This document shows positions 23,244 to 31,769 of a stretch of DNA of 64,000 nucleotides, one piece after another. The stretch spans positions 1-64,000 of the forward strand of contig NZ_CAAJGM010000209.1 of NCBI RefSeq assembly GCF_900996235.1, in the 5' to 3' direction. The stretch comes from Paraburkholderia sp. BCC1885 (GTDB lineage Bacteria; Pseudomonadota; Gammaproteobacteria; Burkholderiales; Burkholderiaceae). Both the position numbers and the translations under genes were made by a program. How positions within the stretch are numbered: position 1 is the first letter of the stretch; every line of letters begins with the position of its first letter. The notes under the pieces are model-generated. The model was not told the origin of the DNA. It worked only from the letters and a program-made list of their open reading frames with translations, and did no database searches.

Positions 23244-24323
23244 TTATTTTGCAGCCGACGCCGCAGTCGCCGCCGTTCCGTCCGCGTCGCCCTTAAATAC
23301 GGTGTGCCAATCGTCCTTCACGTCGACGATCAGCCAGCCCTTCACGTTGGCCTCTTCCAGGCCCTTGTCCAGTTTGCCGCTGCGCGCCGTGCGGTCGTAG
23401 GCGTATTCGCGCTGCGCGTCCGTGTGATGCACGAGGGCCGCGAAGCGCGGGCCGTCGCCGGAGGTGGTCCATTCGAGCATCGGCAGGTCGCTGTCCGCGC
23501 TGCCGAACGCCATCAACGGCCGCTTGCCGATCACCGCCTGGATGGTCTGCGGCTTGGTGGCGCCGTCGTTGAGCGTGTCGATCTGCGCGGTGCGCGTGAG
23601 CGACGCCGTACCGTTCACGAGCCCATACTGATAGCGGATCGTGCTGCCGATTACCTCGTCGGGCGGCACGCCGTACATACGCTGCGAAATCTCGCGCATG
23701 AACTCGACGCTCTCCGGCGCCACGATGTAGGTCCTGAAGCCATTCGCGCGCAGATAGGCGAGCAACTCGACCATCGGCTGATACGCGAGACTCGTGTACG
23801 GCCGGTTGAAACGCGGATCGCTCGCGGTCTCGAACCAGTCGTGCACGGCTGAGGCGAAGCTGTCCGTCGTCATGCCCGCGTGGCTCACGGCTAGCAGTTT
23901 CAGCGCGCCGGCGTCGCCGCTATTGGCGACGCTTTTGAGATTACCGCGCAGAATCGAGCGGAACGGTTCCTGCCGTTTCCATTCCGGATGATGCGGCGCG
24001 AGCGTCTTCACCCGCTGCAGCGTGAAGACGAGCTGCACGGGCGCGGGTTGCTCGACCCATAGCGTGCCATCCAGATTGAACACTGCAATGCGCTCGGCGC
24101 GCGGCACGAAGTCTTTCGATTCGGGTGTGGTGACGCGCGTGACGAAATCGACAATCGAGCGCTCGGCGGGCGTGTCGTTCCACGACGCCATGGTCGAATT
24201 GCCGGACGGCGCGCGAGCCGGACGTGCGGCCTGCGACGTGCCGCTCGCGTGGGGTGTGCTGGTGCAGGCGCAGAGAGCGATAACGGTCAAGCCGATCCAG
24301 CATCTGCGCATCGAGCAAATCAT
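23244..24323 (-). CDS. HAD-superfamily lipoprotein with altered catalytic motifs
   Basis: The start at 24323 follows GAGG by five bases and gives a lipoprotein signal peptide with a lipobox at LCAC. The 359-residue protein has a HAD fold but changed motifs. Motif I reads VFNLDGTLW, so the nucleophile Asp is Asn (N83). Motif II reads YIVAPES where relatives have a Ser after IV. Motif IV (FGSADSDLPMLEW) and the motif III region (KPQTIQAVIG) are kept. This points to a pseudo-phosphatase or a binding protein, which is inference. It is divergent from the DUF1254 cluster, with which HAD proteins of this type tend to be found. Confidence 0.8.
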   Translation of the reverse strand: MICSMRRCWIGLTVIALCACTSTPHASGTSQAARPARAPSGNSTMASWNDTPAERSIVDFVTRVTTPESKDFVPRAERIAVFNLDGTLWVEQPAPVQLVFTLQRVKTLAPHHPEWKRQEPFRSILRGNLKSVANSGDAGALKLLAVSHAGMTTDSFASAVHDWFETASDPRFNRPYTSLAYQPMVELLAYLRANGFRTYIVAPESVEFMREISQRMYGVPPDEVIGSTIRYQYGLVNGTASLTRTAQIDTLNDGATKPQTIQAVIGKRPLMAFGSADSDLPMLEWTTSGDGPRFAALVHHTDAQREYAYDRTARSGKLDKGLEEANVKGWLIVDVKDDWHTVFKGDADGTAATAASAAK

Positions 24324-24949
24324 GAAAGCCTCATTGGTGTGTGATGTCGTGCGGCATTGGCTTCTCCAGCGTGCCAATTCGCGCTTACTAGATATCACAT
24401 TTGGGGCGTTCGCTTAATGGTTTATGACGCATGCCGTGGCAGGCGGACGAGGTGCGAACAAAACGAGGATGACCCATACAGAGGCCGCTCCATGAGAAAA
24501 ACCTGCCGCGCCCGACGTGCCTGGTTATTGAAGGCGATTTTGTTTACTTATTTGCATCAATTGCCTCAAATCGCCGCCGCCATTTCATAATCAGATTTAT
24601 TTCAGAGGATTTGCGCGCAATAAACCTTGAGATTGTCTCAACTCTACTGCGTTACAAATTTATCTCTGTGATGATTGAAAACGTTTGCTAGTATTTTTCG
24701 ACGAGGACAGTGATTTTATGCGGCGCATCCGGCCCTCGCCCGACGAGGTTTGACGCGCGTAGCGCCTTTCCGGGCGGCAGTTTGATCCCTGTTGCGGATT
24801 TCCCAGCGATTTATTAGTGGCAGCGGCCTGTCCAGAGTCGGGCGAGCGTTAAACGGTCAATCGAGGTACTGAAAATTTCTATTTGCGTTATGCAAAGGCG
24901 TGCGCTTGCCGATTAATAACCGGAACCTGAGCCAGGAAAATGAATCATC
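24324..24949. promoter_or_regulatory. Long intergenic region between HAD and DUF1254 clusters
   Basis: This 626-base region separates two divergent transcription units and is locally AT-rich around 24590-24710. It should hold the promoters of both. I could not pick a promoter with confidence, and none of the open frames has a recognisable motif. Confidence 0.35.
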
Positions 24950-25738
24950 ATGAAACGATGCCTTGGAGCAGGGGCGGTGCTCTGTGCGGCGGTGTTTTCG
25001 TCGCCGGCCAATGCGCAGGCTTCCGCGGAGGACGCCAACAAAAGCAATAACCCGTTGAATCTGGCGCCGTCGTTCAACCTCCAGGATTACTACACGCCGA
25101 GCCTGTTCGGCGTGAGCGGCCAAACCAACGATCTGCTGCTCCGGCCGACCATTCCGGTGGGGCCGGTAGGCCCAATCGGCGTGCCGCAGATTTTCCGCGC
25201 CACGGTGCCGATCAGCACGCGCCCCGACCCGAGCGGCGGCTACAACACGGGTCTCGGCGACATCAACCTGTTCGACATATTCCTGCTCTCGCAATCGGAC
25301 GTGCAGCTCGGCGTCGGCCCGTTGATCACCTTGCCCACCGCCACCGATCCCAGCCTCGGCACGGGTAAATGGCAGGGCGGCCTGGCGGCGGTGGCCGTCA
25401 GCGCGACGCCGGCGCATCTGCTCGGCGCGCTGGTGCAGTGGCAGCACTCGTTCGCCGGTCAAAGCGGCCGGCCGACCACGCAGTCCCTCACGGCCCAGCC
25501 GTTCGGCATCTTCAATTTGCCTGGCGGCTGGTACATCCGTTCGACCGCGATCTGGACTTTCGACCTGCAGCACGGCGCTTACTACATCCCCGTTGGGCTC
25601 GGTGCGGGCAAGGCGTGGAAGAGCGGCTCGACCATCTACAACGCGTTTATCGAGCCGCAGTATTCGGTGGCTCACTCCGGCGTCGGCGTGCCGCAAGTGA
25701 CGATTTTTGCCGGGCTGAACCTGACGTTCGGCAAGTGA
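24950..25738 (+). CDS. Outer-membrane beta-barrel protein, MetA/transporter-like
   Basis: This 262-residue protein has a Sec signal peptide ending SPANAQA. The mature part is rich in alternating hydrophobic and aromatic residues: DINLFDIFLLSQSDVQLGVG, LLGALVQWQHSFAG and a final FAGLNLTFGK, a strand ending typical of outer-membrane barrels. It resembles the MetA (phenol-degradation) family of outer-membrane proteins. It heads a row of OMP - DUF1254 - DUF1254 - OMP genes. A role as a channel for a substrate handled by the DUF1254 proteins is plausible but unproven. Confidence 0.7.
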   Translation: MKRCLGAGAVLCAAVFSSPANAQASAEDANKSNNPLNLAPSFNLQDYYTPSLFGVSGQTNDLLLRPTIPVGPVGPIGVPQIFRATVPISTRPDPSGGYNTGLGDINLFDIFLLSQSDVQLGVGPLITLPTATDPSLGTGKWQGGLAAVAVSATPAHLLGALVQWQHSFAGQSGRPTTQSLTAQPFGIFNLPGGWYIRSTAIWTFDLQHGAYYIPVGLGAGKAWKSGSTIYNAFIEPQYSVAHSGVGVPQVTIFAGLNLTFGK

Positions 25739-25763
25739 CCACCCTCAGCCGAGAGACCCGCTC

Positions 25764-27179
25764 ATGAAATTTTTCACACTCCTGCGCATGGCCACCGTCG
25801 TGCTTGGACTTTCGCTGATAACCCTGACGCAGCCGGGCGCGCGCGCCCAGGCGAGCGATGCAACCGCGACGCTCAGCGCCTCGCCCGATGAAGCACGCGC
25901 CATCGCCAAAGACGCCTTCATCTACGCCTATCCGATGCTGTTCAACTACAAGACGCTCTACGAACAGGCGCTCGATCCGGCTTCAAAGTCCTACGTGGGC
26001 GGCTTCGGCAAGTTCCGCAACTACTCTCAGCCGTATGGTCCCGAGAACAAGGAAATCGTCACGCCCAACAACGACACGCCGTACTCGTGGGCCTGGCTCG
26101 ATCTGCGCCGCGAGCCGTGGGTGCTGACGGTACCGGCGGTGAAGAACGATCGTTATTACGTGTTCCAATGGATCGACCTGTTTACTTATAACTTTGCCTA
26201 CGTGGGCTCGCGGACCACCGGCAACGGCGCGGGACATTACCTGTTCGCCGGTCCGAACTGGCACGGCGACACCCCGAAGGGCATCGACAAGGTCTTCCGC
26301 TCCGAGACCGACATCATCCTGACCCTGGGCCGCACGGCCCTCAGCGGGCCGGCGGACGTGAAGAACGTCGAGGCCATCCAGAAGCAATACCGCCTCACGC
26401 CGCTGTCCACGTTCGAACACACCGGCGCGCCGCCGCAGGTCGCGAAACTCACCTTCCCGAAGTGGGACGAAGCGAAAGCCACTTCGATCGGCTTCATCGC
26501 GTATCTGAACTTCCTGCTGCAGTTCGCTCAGCCTACGGCGCCATCTGAAGCCGCGTTGATGCAGCGCTTCGCGAAGATCGGCATCGCCCCGGGAGCTGCA
26601 TTCGATCCCGCCACGCTGCCGCCCGCGACGCGCGACGCCATCGAGCAGGGCGTGGCGGACGGCAAAGCGGCGCTCGCCGACGCCGAGAAGCACACCACCA
26701 GTTCCTACGACCTGTTCGGCAGCCGCGAGGATCTGCACGGCGACTACATGAAGCGCGCCGTGGCCGCGGCCATGGGCATCTACGGCAATACGAAGGAAGA
26801 GGCGGTGTATGTCGGCACGCGCGTCAATGCGGACCACGAGCAGCTCGTGGGCTCGCAGCCCTACGTCGTCCACTTCGACAAGAAAGACCTGCCGCCCGCG
26901 AAGTTCTTCTGGTCGATGACGATGTACGACCTGCCCGGCCGGCATCTGGTGGCGAACCCGCTCAGCCGCTACTCGATCGGCGACCGCACGAGGGGCATCC
27001 GCTATGGCGCCGACGGGTCGCTCGATATCTACATCCAGCACACCTCGCCCGGCGCGGACAAGGAATCGAACTGGCTGCCCGCGCCGGATGGGCCTTACAA
27101 CGTGATCGCGCGGATTTACGGACCGGACGCTTCGGTCTTCGACGGCAGCTGGAAATTCCCGGTCCCGCAAAAGCGCTGA
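25764..27179 (+). CDS. DUF1254/DUF1214 protein, first copy
   Basis: This secreted 471-residue protein has a signal peptide that ends ARAQA. The DUF1254 domain comes first (about 45-170) with FIYAYPMLFNYKTLYEQ, NNDTPYSWAWLDLRREPWVL and VGSRTTGNGAGHYLFAGPNW. The DUF1214 domain follows near the end (about 340-455) with FFWSMTMYDLPGRHLV, DIYIQHTSPG and WLPAPDGPY. Functions of this domain pair are poorly known, and crystal structures exist for relatives. The gene follows the barrel protein after 25 bases and precedes a second paralogue. Any catalytic activity remains unassigned. Confidence 0.9.
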   Translation: MKFFTLLRMATVVLGLSLITLTQPGARAQASDATATLSASPDEARAIAKDAFIYAYPMLFNYKTLYEQALDPASKSYVGGFGKFRNYSQPYGPENKEIVTPNNDTPYSWAWLDLRREPWVLTVPAVKNDRYYVFQWIDLFTYNFAYVGSRTTGNGAGHYLFAGPNWHGDTPKGIDKVFRSETDIILTLGRTALSGPADVKNVEAIQKQYRLTPLSTFEHTGAPPQVAKLTFPKWDEAKATSIGFIAYLNFLLQFAQPTAPSEAALMQRFAKIGIAPGAAFDPATLPPATRDAIEQGVADGKAALADAEKHTTSSYDLFGSREDLHGDYMKRAVAAAMGIYGNTKEEAVYVGTRVNADHEQLVGSQPYVVHFDKKDLPPAKFFWSMTMYDLPGRHLVANPLSRYSIGDRTRGIRYGADGSLDIYIQHTSPGADKESNWLPAPDGPYNVIARIYGPDASVFDGSWKFPVPQKR

Positions 27180-27207
27180 ACCGCAAATGGACGAGTCGGA
27201 GCCCGAC

Positions 27208-28680
27208 ATGAATCCGAAAGCCGCAACGTGGGTAACCGCCGCCGTGCTGGCATCGCTGGCGGGACCGATTCTGGCGAAGGCGCCCAGTGGTGAGACCATT
27301 GCGGCGTCGGCGTTATCCGTCCCCGGCCCGGTCGCGGGCTACGCGATCTCGGAGGCTTACGCACGCCTCGTGGCGCGCCAGACCTACTTCTGGGCGTGGC
27401 CGATGGTCAACGTCTACAACCGACTGCTGGCGATGCGGCAGGTGCCGCAGCCGGGCCTGAACGGCGGCATCGTGCCGGTTGCGCCGCCTAACCATCTCTC
27501 GATGCTGCACGACTATATCGAGCCGCAGGAACGCTTCGTGGCCTGTCCGAATCAGGACGTGGTGTACGGCTCGGCGGTGTTCGATCTGAACCAGACGCCG
27601 GTAGTCGTGCAGGTTCCGGATTTCGGCGAGCGCTTCTGGGTCTACCAGGCCGTCGACCTGCGCACCGACGGCTTCGTCCGTCTCGGCAAGCTGTACGGAA
27701 CGAAGCCGGGCTTTTATCTGTTGGTCGGACCGCACTGGCACGGCCAGGTGCCCAAGGGCATCCGCCAGGTGTTCCGCTCGGCCACGGCGGTGGGCAGCTT
27801 TATCCCGCGCGTTTTTATGGACGACACGCCGGAAGACCGTGAGGCCGTGCAGGCGGTGATCGGCAAGATCGGTCTGTATCCGCTTGGCGAGTTCGACGGC
27901 AAGGTGAAGGTGACCGACTGGTCGAAGCTGCCCACCTTCGGCTCGGGCGAGGCGAGCGCCGAAGAGATCAAATGGGTGGACCCGGCGAAGTTCTGGGACG
28001 AACTCCCTGTGGTGCTGGACCAGGCGCCGCCGCAGCCCGGCGAAGAAGCGCTGTACGCACAAGCGCGCGCGTTGCTGGCGGCCGCGCAGAAAGACCCCGC
28101 CATCAAGGCTGCCATCGTGGATGAAGCGACCCAGACCGACGCGAAAGTGATCGTCCCGCTGTTCAACTTCAACACGTTCGGCAAGCCGTTGCCCGCGCAC
28201 TGGAACACCATCACCAACGGCGCGCAGTTTGGTACGGACTACTACACACGTACAGCGGTGGCGAAGTCCAACATCTTCGTCAACAAGCCCAATGAGACCC
28301 AATACTTCTACGCCGACACCGACGCATCCGGCCGGCGGCTCAATGGCGCGCAGCGTTACACCGTGACGTTTCCGAAGGGACAATTGCCGCCCGTGAAGGG
28401 CTTCTGGTCCCTGACGCTGTACAACGCGCATCACTTCTTTTCACCGAATGAGCAGAAACGCTACTCGCTCGGCACTAAAAACAGGACGCTGAAATACAAC
28501 GACGACGGCTCGCTCACGCTGTATGTGCAGAGCACGCCGCCCGGCGCCGACCACGCCGGCAACTGGCTGCCGGCGCCGGTCGGCGAAGACTTCTCGCTGT
28601 ACGTGCGGGCTTACTGGCCCGAGCAAGCCGCTTTGGACGGCACGTGGACGCCGCCGCCGGTGGTGCAGGACACACGCTAG
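27208..28680 (+). CDS. DUF1254/DUF1214 protein, second copy
   Basis: This 490-residue paralogue of the preceding gene has the same domain order. DUF1254 shows TYFWAWPMVNVYNRL, CPNQDVVYGSAVFDL and LLVGPHWHGQVP. DUF1214 shows GFWSLTLYNAHHFF, TLYVQSTPPGAD and NWLPAPVGEDFSL. The signal peptide fits a start at 27208 (MNPKAATWVTAAVLASLAG), which has GGAG upstream; an earlier ATG at 27187 would add seven odd residues. The two copies differ widely in sequence, so they are old duplicates and probably not redundant. The second barrel-protein gene follows after 63 bases. Confidence 0.9.
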   Translation: MNPKAATWVTAAVLASLAGPILAKAPSGETIAASALSVPGPVAGYAISEAYARLVARQTYFWAWPMVNVYNRLLAMRQVPQPGLNGGIVPVAPPNHLSMLHDYIEPQERFVACPNQDVVYGSAVFDLNQTPVVVQVPDFGERFWVYQAVDLRTDGFVRLGKLYGTKPGFYLLVGPHWHGQVPKGIRQVFRSATAVGSFIPRVFMDDTPEDREAVQAVIGKIGLYPLGEFDGKVKVTDWSKLPTFGSGEASAEEIKWVDPAKFWDELPVVLDQAPPQPGEEALYAQARALLAAAQKDPAIKAAIVDEATQTDAKVIVPLFNFNTFGKPLPAHWNTITNGAQFGTDYYTRTAVAKSNIFVNKPNETQYFYADTDASGRRLNGAQRYTVTFPKGQLPPVKGFWSLTLYNAHHFFSPNEQKRYSLGTKNRTLKYNDDGSLTLYVQSTPPGADHAGNWLPAPVGEDFSLYVRAYWPEQAALDGTWTPPPVVQDTR

Positions 28681-28743
28681 TTGCAGTCGATGCAAAACGC
28701 CTTCCTTGCCTGCGCGGGGCGAGGAATCGATTGGGAGGATGCC

Positions 28744-29715
28744 ATGAATGAATCTCGCGCTTGGTTTAACGGCCGCTCTCTTGCGGCACAGGTGTCGGTC
28801 GGTGTGCTTGCCGCTGCCGGGATGGCGTTTTCGTCGCAGGTTGGCGCGACGGAAACCGGCATCGGGCGCCCGATTACCGGCATGCAGATCGCGCCGTATG
28901 CGGGCATCGTGCCGCCCACGGACGACTGGATCGTGTCGGTCACCTCGATTTACTACGAGGGCTCGCTCGGCGCGACCAAGACCTTGCCGATTGCCGGCAA
29001 AGTCACGGCCGGTCTCGACTACCACATCTCCTACGACATCGTGAACGCCATCAAGACCTGGGGCATTACCGCCGGAGGATGGAATTTCGCGTCGTCGTTC
29101 GGTGTGCCGCTGCAGTACACCAGTGTGTCTTCGTTTCACGGCCTGCTGCCGAATGATCACGCCACGCAGTTCGCCGATATCTTCTTTACGCCGGTGGTGG
29201 CGGGTTATCACCTCACCAAGACCGACCACATCGCGTTGAGCGTGCAGATCTACGCACCGACCGGCGCCTACAACAGCGACCGCCTCGCGAATGCCGGCCA
29301 GAATACGTGGACCTTCACGCCGACCTTCGCCTACACCAAGCTGCTGCCGCAGGAAAACATCGAGCTGTCGCTGAACTACGGCGTCGAGTTTTACACCACC
29401 AATAATCAGACGCAGTATCACAACGCACCGGTCAGCGTGCTCGACCTGCTGGCGCTGAAACGGTTCGGCGCGGGCTGGGGCGCGGGTGTGGTGGGCGGCT
29501 ATATCCAGCAACTCGGCCATGACACGGGCGGCCTGGCGGACCTCGTGGGGGGAGCGCAAGGGCATTCGGTGGGCATTGGGCCGATGGTCACGTGGAACGG
29601 CAAGATCAGCAAGACGCCGGTGGGCGCGACCTTGCGCTGGGTGAATGAATTCGACGTCAGCAACCGGCCGAAGGGCAATGCGGTCGAACTGTCGGTGAAT
29701 GCGACCTTCCAATGA
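28744..29715 (+). CDS. Outer-membrane MetA/transporter-family protein
   Basis: This 323-residue protein has a signal peptide that ends SQVGA and the MetA-like barrel character. IVSVTSIYYEGSLG, FTPVVAGYHLTKTDHIALSV, YAPTGAYN and WTFTPTFAYTKLLP are typical of this family, which includes proteins of phenol-degradation clusters. The C-terminus ends with Phe before Gln (ELSVNATFQ), near the usual terminal-aromatic signal. The start at 28744 follows GGGAGG by five bases. It closes the OMP - DUF1254 - DUF1254 - OMP row. Its substrate is unknown. Confidence 0.8.
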   Translation: MNESRAWFNGRSLAAQVSVGVLAAAGMAFSSQVGATETGIGRPITGMQIAPYAGIVPPTDDWIVSVTSIYYEGSLGATKTLPIAGKVTAGLDYHISYDIVNAIKTWGITAGGWNFASSFGVPLQYTSVSSFHGLLPNDHATQFADIFFTPVVAGYHLTKTDHIALSVQIYAPTGAYNSDRLANAGQNTWTFTPTFAYTKLLPQENIELSLNYGVEFYTTNNQTQYHNAPVSVLDLLALKRFGAGWGAGVVGGYIQQLGHDTGGLADLVGGAQGHSVGIGPMVTWNGKISKTPVGATLRWVNEFDVSNRPKGNAVELSVNATFQ

Positions 29716-29725
29716 CTGTCCCGGC

Positions 29726-29758
29726 GCGGCAGGCAACGCGCAATTGCGCGTGTGCCGC
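29726..29758. terminator. Nested hairpin after the DUF1254 cluster
   Basis: An exact 16-base palindrome (29736-29751, ACGCGCAATTGCGCGT) sits inside an outer pair GCGGCA (29726-29731) and TGCCGC (29753-29758). It begins 11 bases after the last stop of the cluster. No T-run follows, so its role as a terminator is uncertain. Confidence 0.4.
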
Positions 29759-29801
29759 ATAATCTGCGTTCGTGTCACGAAAACGGTAAGGGAGGCCGGA
29801 A

Positions 29802-30473
29802 ATGTCCAGGCCAGGCATGATTTTTTGGGGAGGAACCGGGCAAGCCAAGGTGCTGCGGGAATTGATCCGCGATGACTTCGAGCTGCAAGCCGTGTTCGAC
29901 AACAGTCCGACGGTGCCGGCGCCGTTTGCCGATATCCCATTGTTTCGCGGCTGGGATGGCTTTCTCGAATGGCGCGCTGCGCGGCCCCCTACGCCCTGCT
30001 ATTTCCTCGTGGCCATCGGCGGTGACCGAGGCAAGGTTCGGGTGGAAATTCACCGGCAGCTCGCAACGGCCGGACTGCTGGCGGCGGTAGCCGTGCACCG
30101 CACGGCATTCGTTGCCGACAACGCGACGATCGGACCCGGCAGTCAGATTCTTGCGAATGCTGCCGTGTGTGTGGAAGCCGAGCTCGGCATGGCATGCATC
30201 GTCAACACCGGCGCCAGCGTCGATCATGAATGCCGGCTCGGCGACGGCGTCCATGTGGCGCCCGGCGCTCATCTCGCAGGCGAGGTCCAGGTCGGTGATT
30301 TCAGCACGATCGGTGTGGGCGCGACGGTGTTGCCGCGGATCAGAATTGGACGCCATTGCGTGGTGGGCGCCGGCGCTGTGGTGACCCGGGACCTGCCTGA
30401 TGCGACGGTGGCCTACGGTAATCCGGCACGCGTCGTCCGCAATACGGACGAGCCCCCCGTTACGCGCGGCTGA
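29802..30473 (+). CDS. NeuD/PglD-family sugar O- or N-acyltransferase
   Basis: This 223-residue protein has an N-terminal Rossmann-like domain (MIFWGGTGQAKVLRELI, residues 6-22) and a left-handed beta-helix with hexapeptide repeats (about 100-205: NATIGPGSQILANAAV, ECRLGDGVHVAPGAHLAG, STIGVGATVLPRIRIG). The ending AVVTRDLPDATVAYGNPARV is the classic acyltransferase tail, with the His in VDHE as the likely catalytic base. Such enzymes acylate amino sugars made by DegT-type aminotransferases. The convergent next gene is one of those. Their 3' ends overlap by 61 bases. Confidence 0.88.
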   Translation: MSRPGMIFWGGTGQAKVLRELIRDDFELQAVFDNSPTVPAPFADIPLFRGWDGFLEWRAARPPTPCYFLVAIGGDRGKVRVEIHRQLATAGLLAAVAVHRTAFVADNATIGPGSQILANAAVCVEAELGMACIVNTGASVDHECRLGDGVHVAPGAHLAGEVQVGDFSTIGVGATVLPRIRIGRHCVVGAGAVVTRDLPDATVAYGNPARVVRNTDEPPVTRG

Positions 30474-31603
30474 AGCCCGTCATTCACGCTGCGGCAGCAG
30501 ACCTGCCGTATAACCGCGGCGACGCGCTCCACCTCTGCGTGCCCCATGTCGTGATAGCTGGGCAGATTCACCGCGCGGCGGTAAATGCCGTGTGCAACCG
30601 GTGTATCCACGGGGCCTTGCAACCCCTCCAGATCGAGCATGCTGAGCGGCCAGAAAAACACCCGGCCGTCGATTTCATGCTGTTTGAAGGCGGCCAGCAA
30701 TGCGTCGCGATCGAAGTTCACGTGTTCATGGAACACTGCGGTGGGCATCCAGTAGCCGTTGACGGTCTCCGGATGCTCGACGTTCAGGCTCAGATGCGAC
30801 GAGAGCGGCGCAAGCGCCTTGGCATACATCTGGAAGATCGCGCGCTTTTGCGCAATCAGCTCGTCGATGCGCTCGAGTTGGGCGCATCCGATCGCCGCCT
30901 GCAGGTTCGACATCTTGTACTTGAAGCCGATGGACGCCGGCCAGAACTGGCGCGTCTCGCCTCGCGCGCGACCATGGTTGCTGAGCGTCAATACCCGTTC
31001 GTAGAGCGCGCGGTCGCTCGTGACGAACATGCCGCCTTCGCCGGTCGTCAGCGTTTTGGTGCCATGGAACGAGAAGACGCCGAACGTGCCCAGCGCGCCG
31101 GCGCGCTTGCCGCGGTATGAGGAGCCGATAGCTTCTGCCGAGTCTTCGATCACCGGAATGCCGTGCCGCTTGCCGATGTCGAGCAGGGCGTCCATTGCGC
31201 AGACGCTGCCATACAGGTGGGTGGCAACAATAGCCTTGGTGCGAGGCGTGATCGCGGCCTCGACTTTCACTGGATCGAGGCACCAGGTATCGGCCAGGAT
31301 GTCGACCAGCACCGGCGTGGCGCCGACATGGACAATCGGTGCGGCGGTCGCGATCCAGTTGATGTCGGCCAGAATCACCTCGTCGCCCGAGCCGATGCCG
31401 AGTGCGGCGAGACCCATATGCATCGCACCCGTGCAACTCGAGGTCGAAATGGCATACGGCACGTCGAGGAACGCCGCGAAGCCCTTCTCGAAGCGGTCGA
31501 TGTACTCGTAGCATCGTTCGCCCCAGCCGTTGGCTGCGGCGTCCGTCGCATAGCGGACTTCCAGTTCGCCGATCGAAGGTTTGGTGTAGTAAATACGGGA
31601 CAC
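30413..31603 (-). CDS. DegT/DnrJ/EryC1-family sugar aminotransferase
   Basis: This 396-residue PLP enzyme begins RIYYTKPSIGELEVRYATDA and continues with the GWGERC block of this family. The cofactor Lys lies in SFHGTKTLTTGEGG, so it is an aminotransferase and not an RfbH-type 3-dehydrase, which lacks that Lys. The C-terminal PLSMLDLEGLQGPV region is also typical. It probably adds an amino group to a keto-deoxy sugar nucleotide. The last codons run into the convergent NeuD-like gene, and the tail (after about residue 360) is longer than in relatives. Confidence 0.92.
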   Translation of the reverse strand: MSRIYYTKPSIGELEVRYATDAAANGWGERCYEYIDRFEKGFAAFLDVPYAISTSSCTGAMHMGLAALGIGSGDEVILADINWIATAAPIVHVGATPVLVDILADTWCLDPVKVEAAITPRTKAIVATHLYGSVCAMDALLDIGKRHGIPVIEDSAEAIGSSYRGKRAGALGTFGVFSFHGTKTLTTGEGGMFVTSDRALYERVLTLSNHGRARGETRQFWPASIGFKYKMSNLQAAIGCAQLERIDELIAQKRAIFQMYAKALAPLSSHLSLNVEHPETVNGYWMPTAVFHEHVNFDRDALLAAFKQHEIDGRVFFWPLSMLDLEGLQGPVDTPVAHGIYRRAVNLPSYHDMGHAEVERVAAVIRQVCCRSVNDGLQPRVTGGSSVLRTTRAGLP

Positions 31604-31769
31604 GCGGCTTCTCCAGTGTGGTGTGTATTTTTAACACCCGCGAAGCTCGCCTCATGGGCCAAACTGGGCCCTAATCTGGCGTCAATTTACCGGCTTGCTG
31701 CAAGAACATCTCAGCCATACTCGGGCACGACCCAGATCCCGAAACACTTTGCCGAACCGGCGGGCAGCG

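Noticed and set aside
22218..23852. A 544-residue plus-strand frame across lpdA and the HAD gene
   Set aside because: It is a shadow of the E3 gene and of the opposite-strand HAD gene, with Arg/Gly-rich composition typical of GC-rich off-frame reading.
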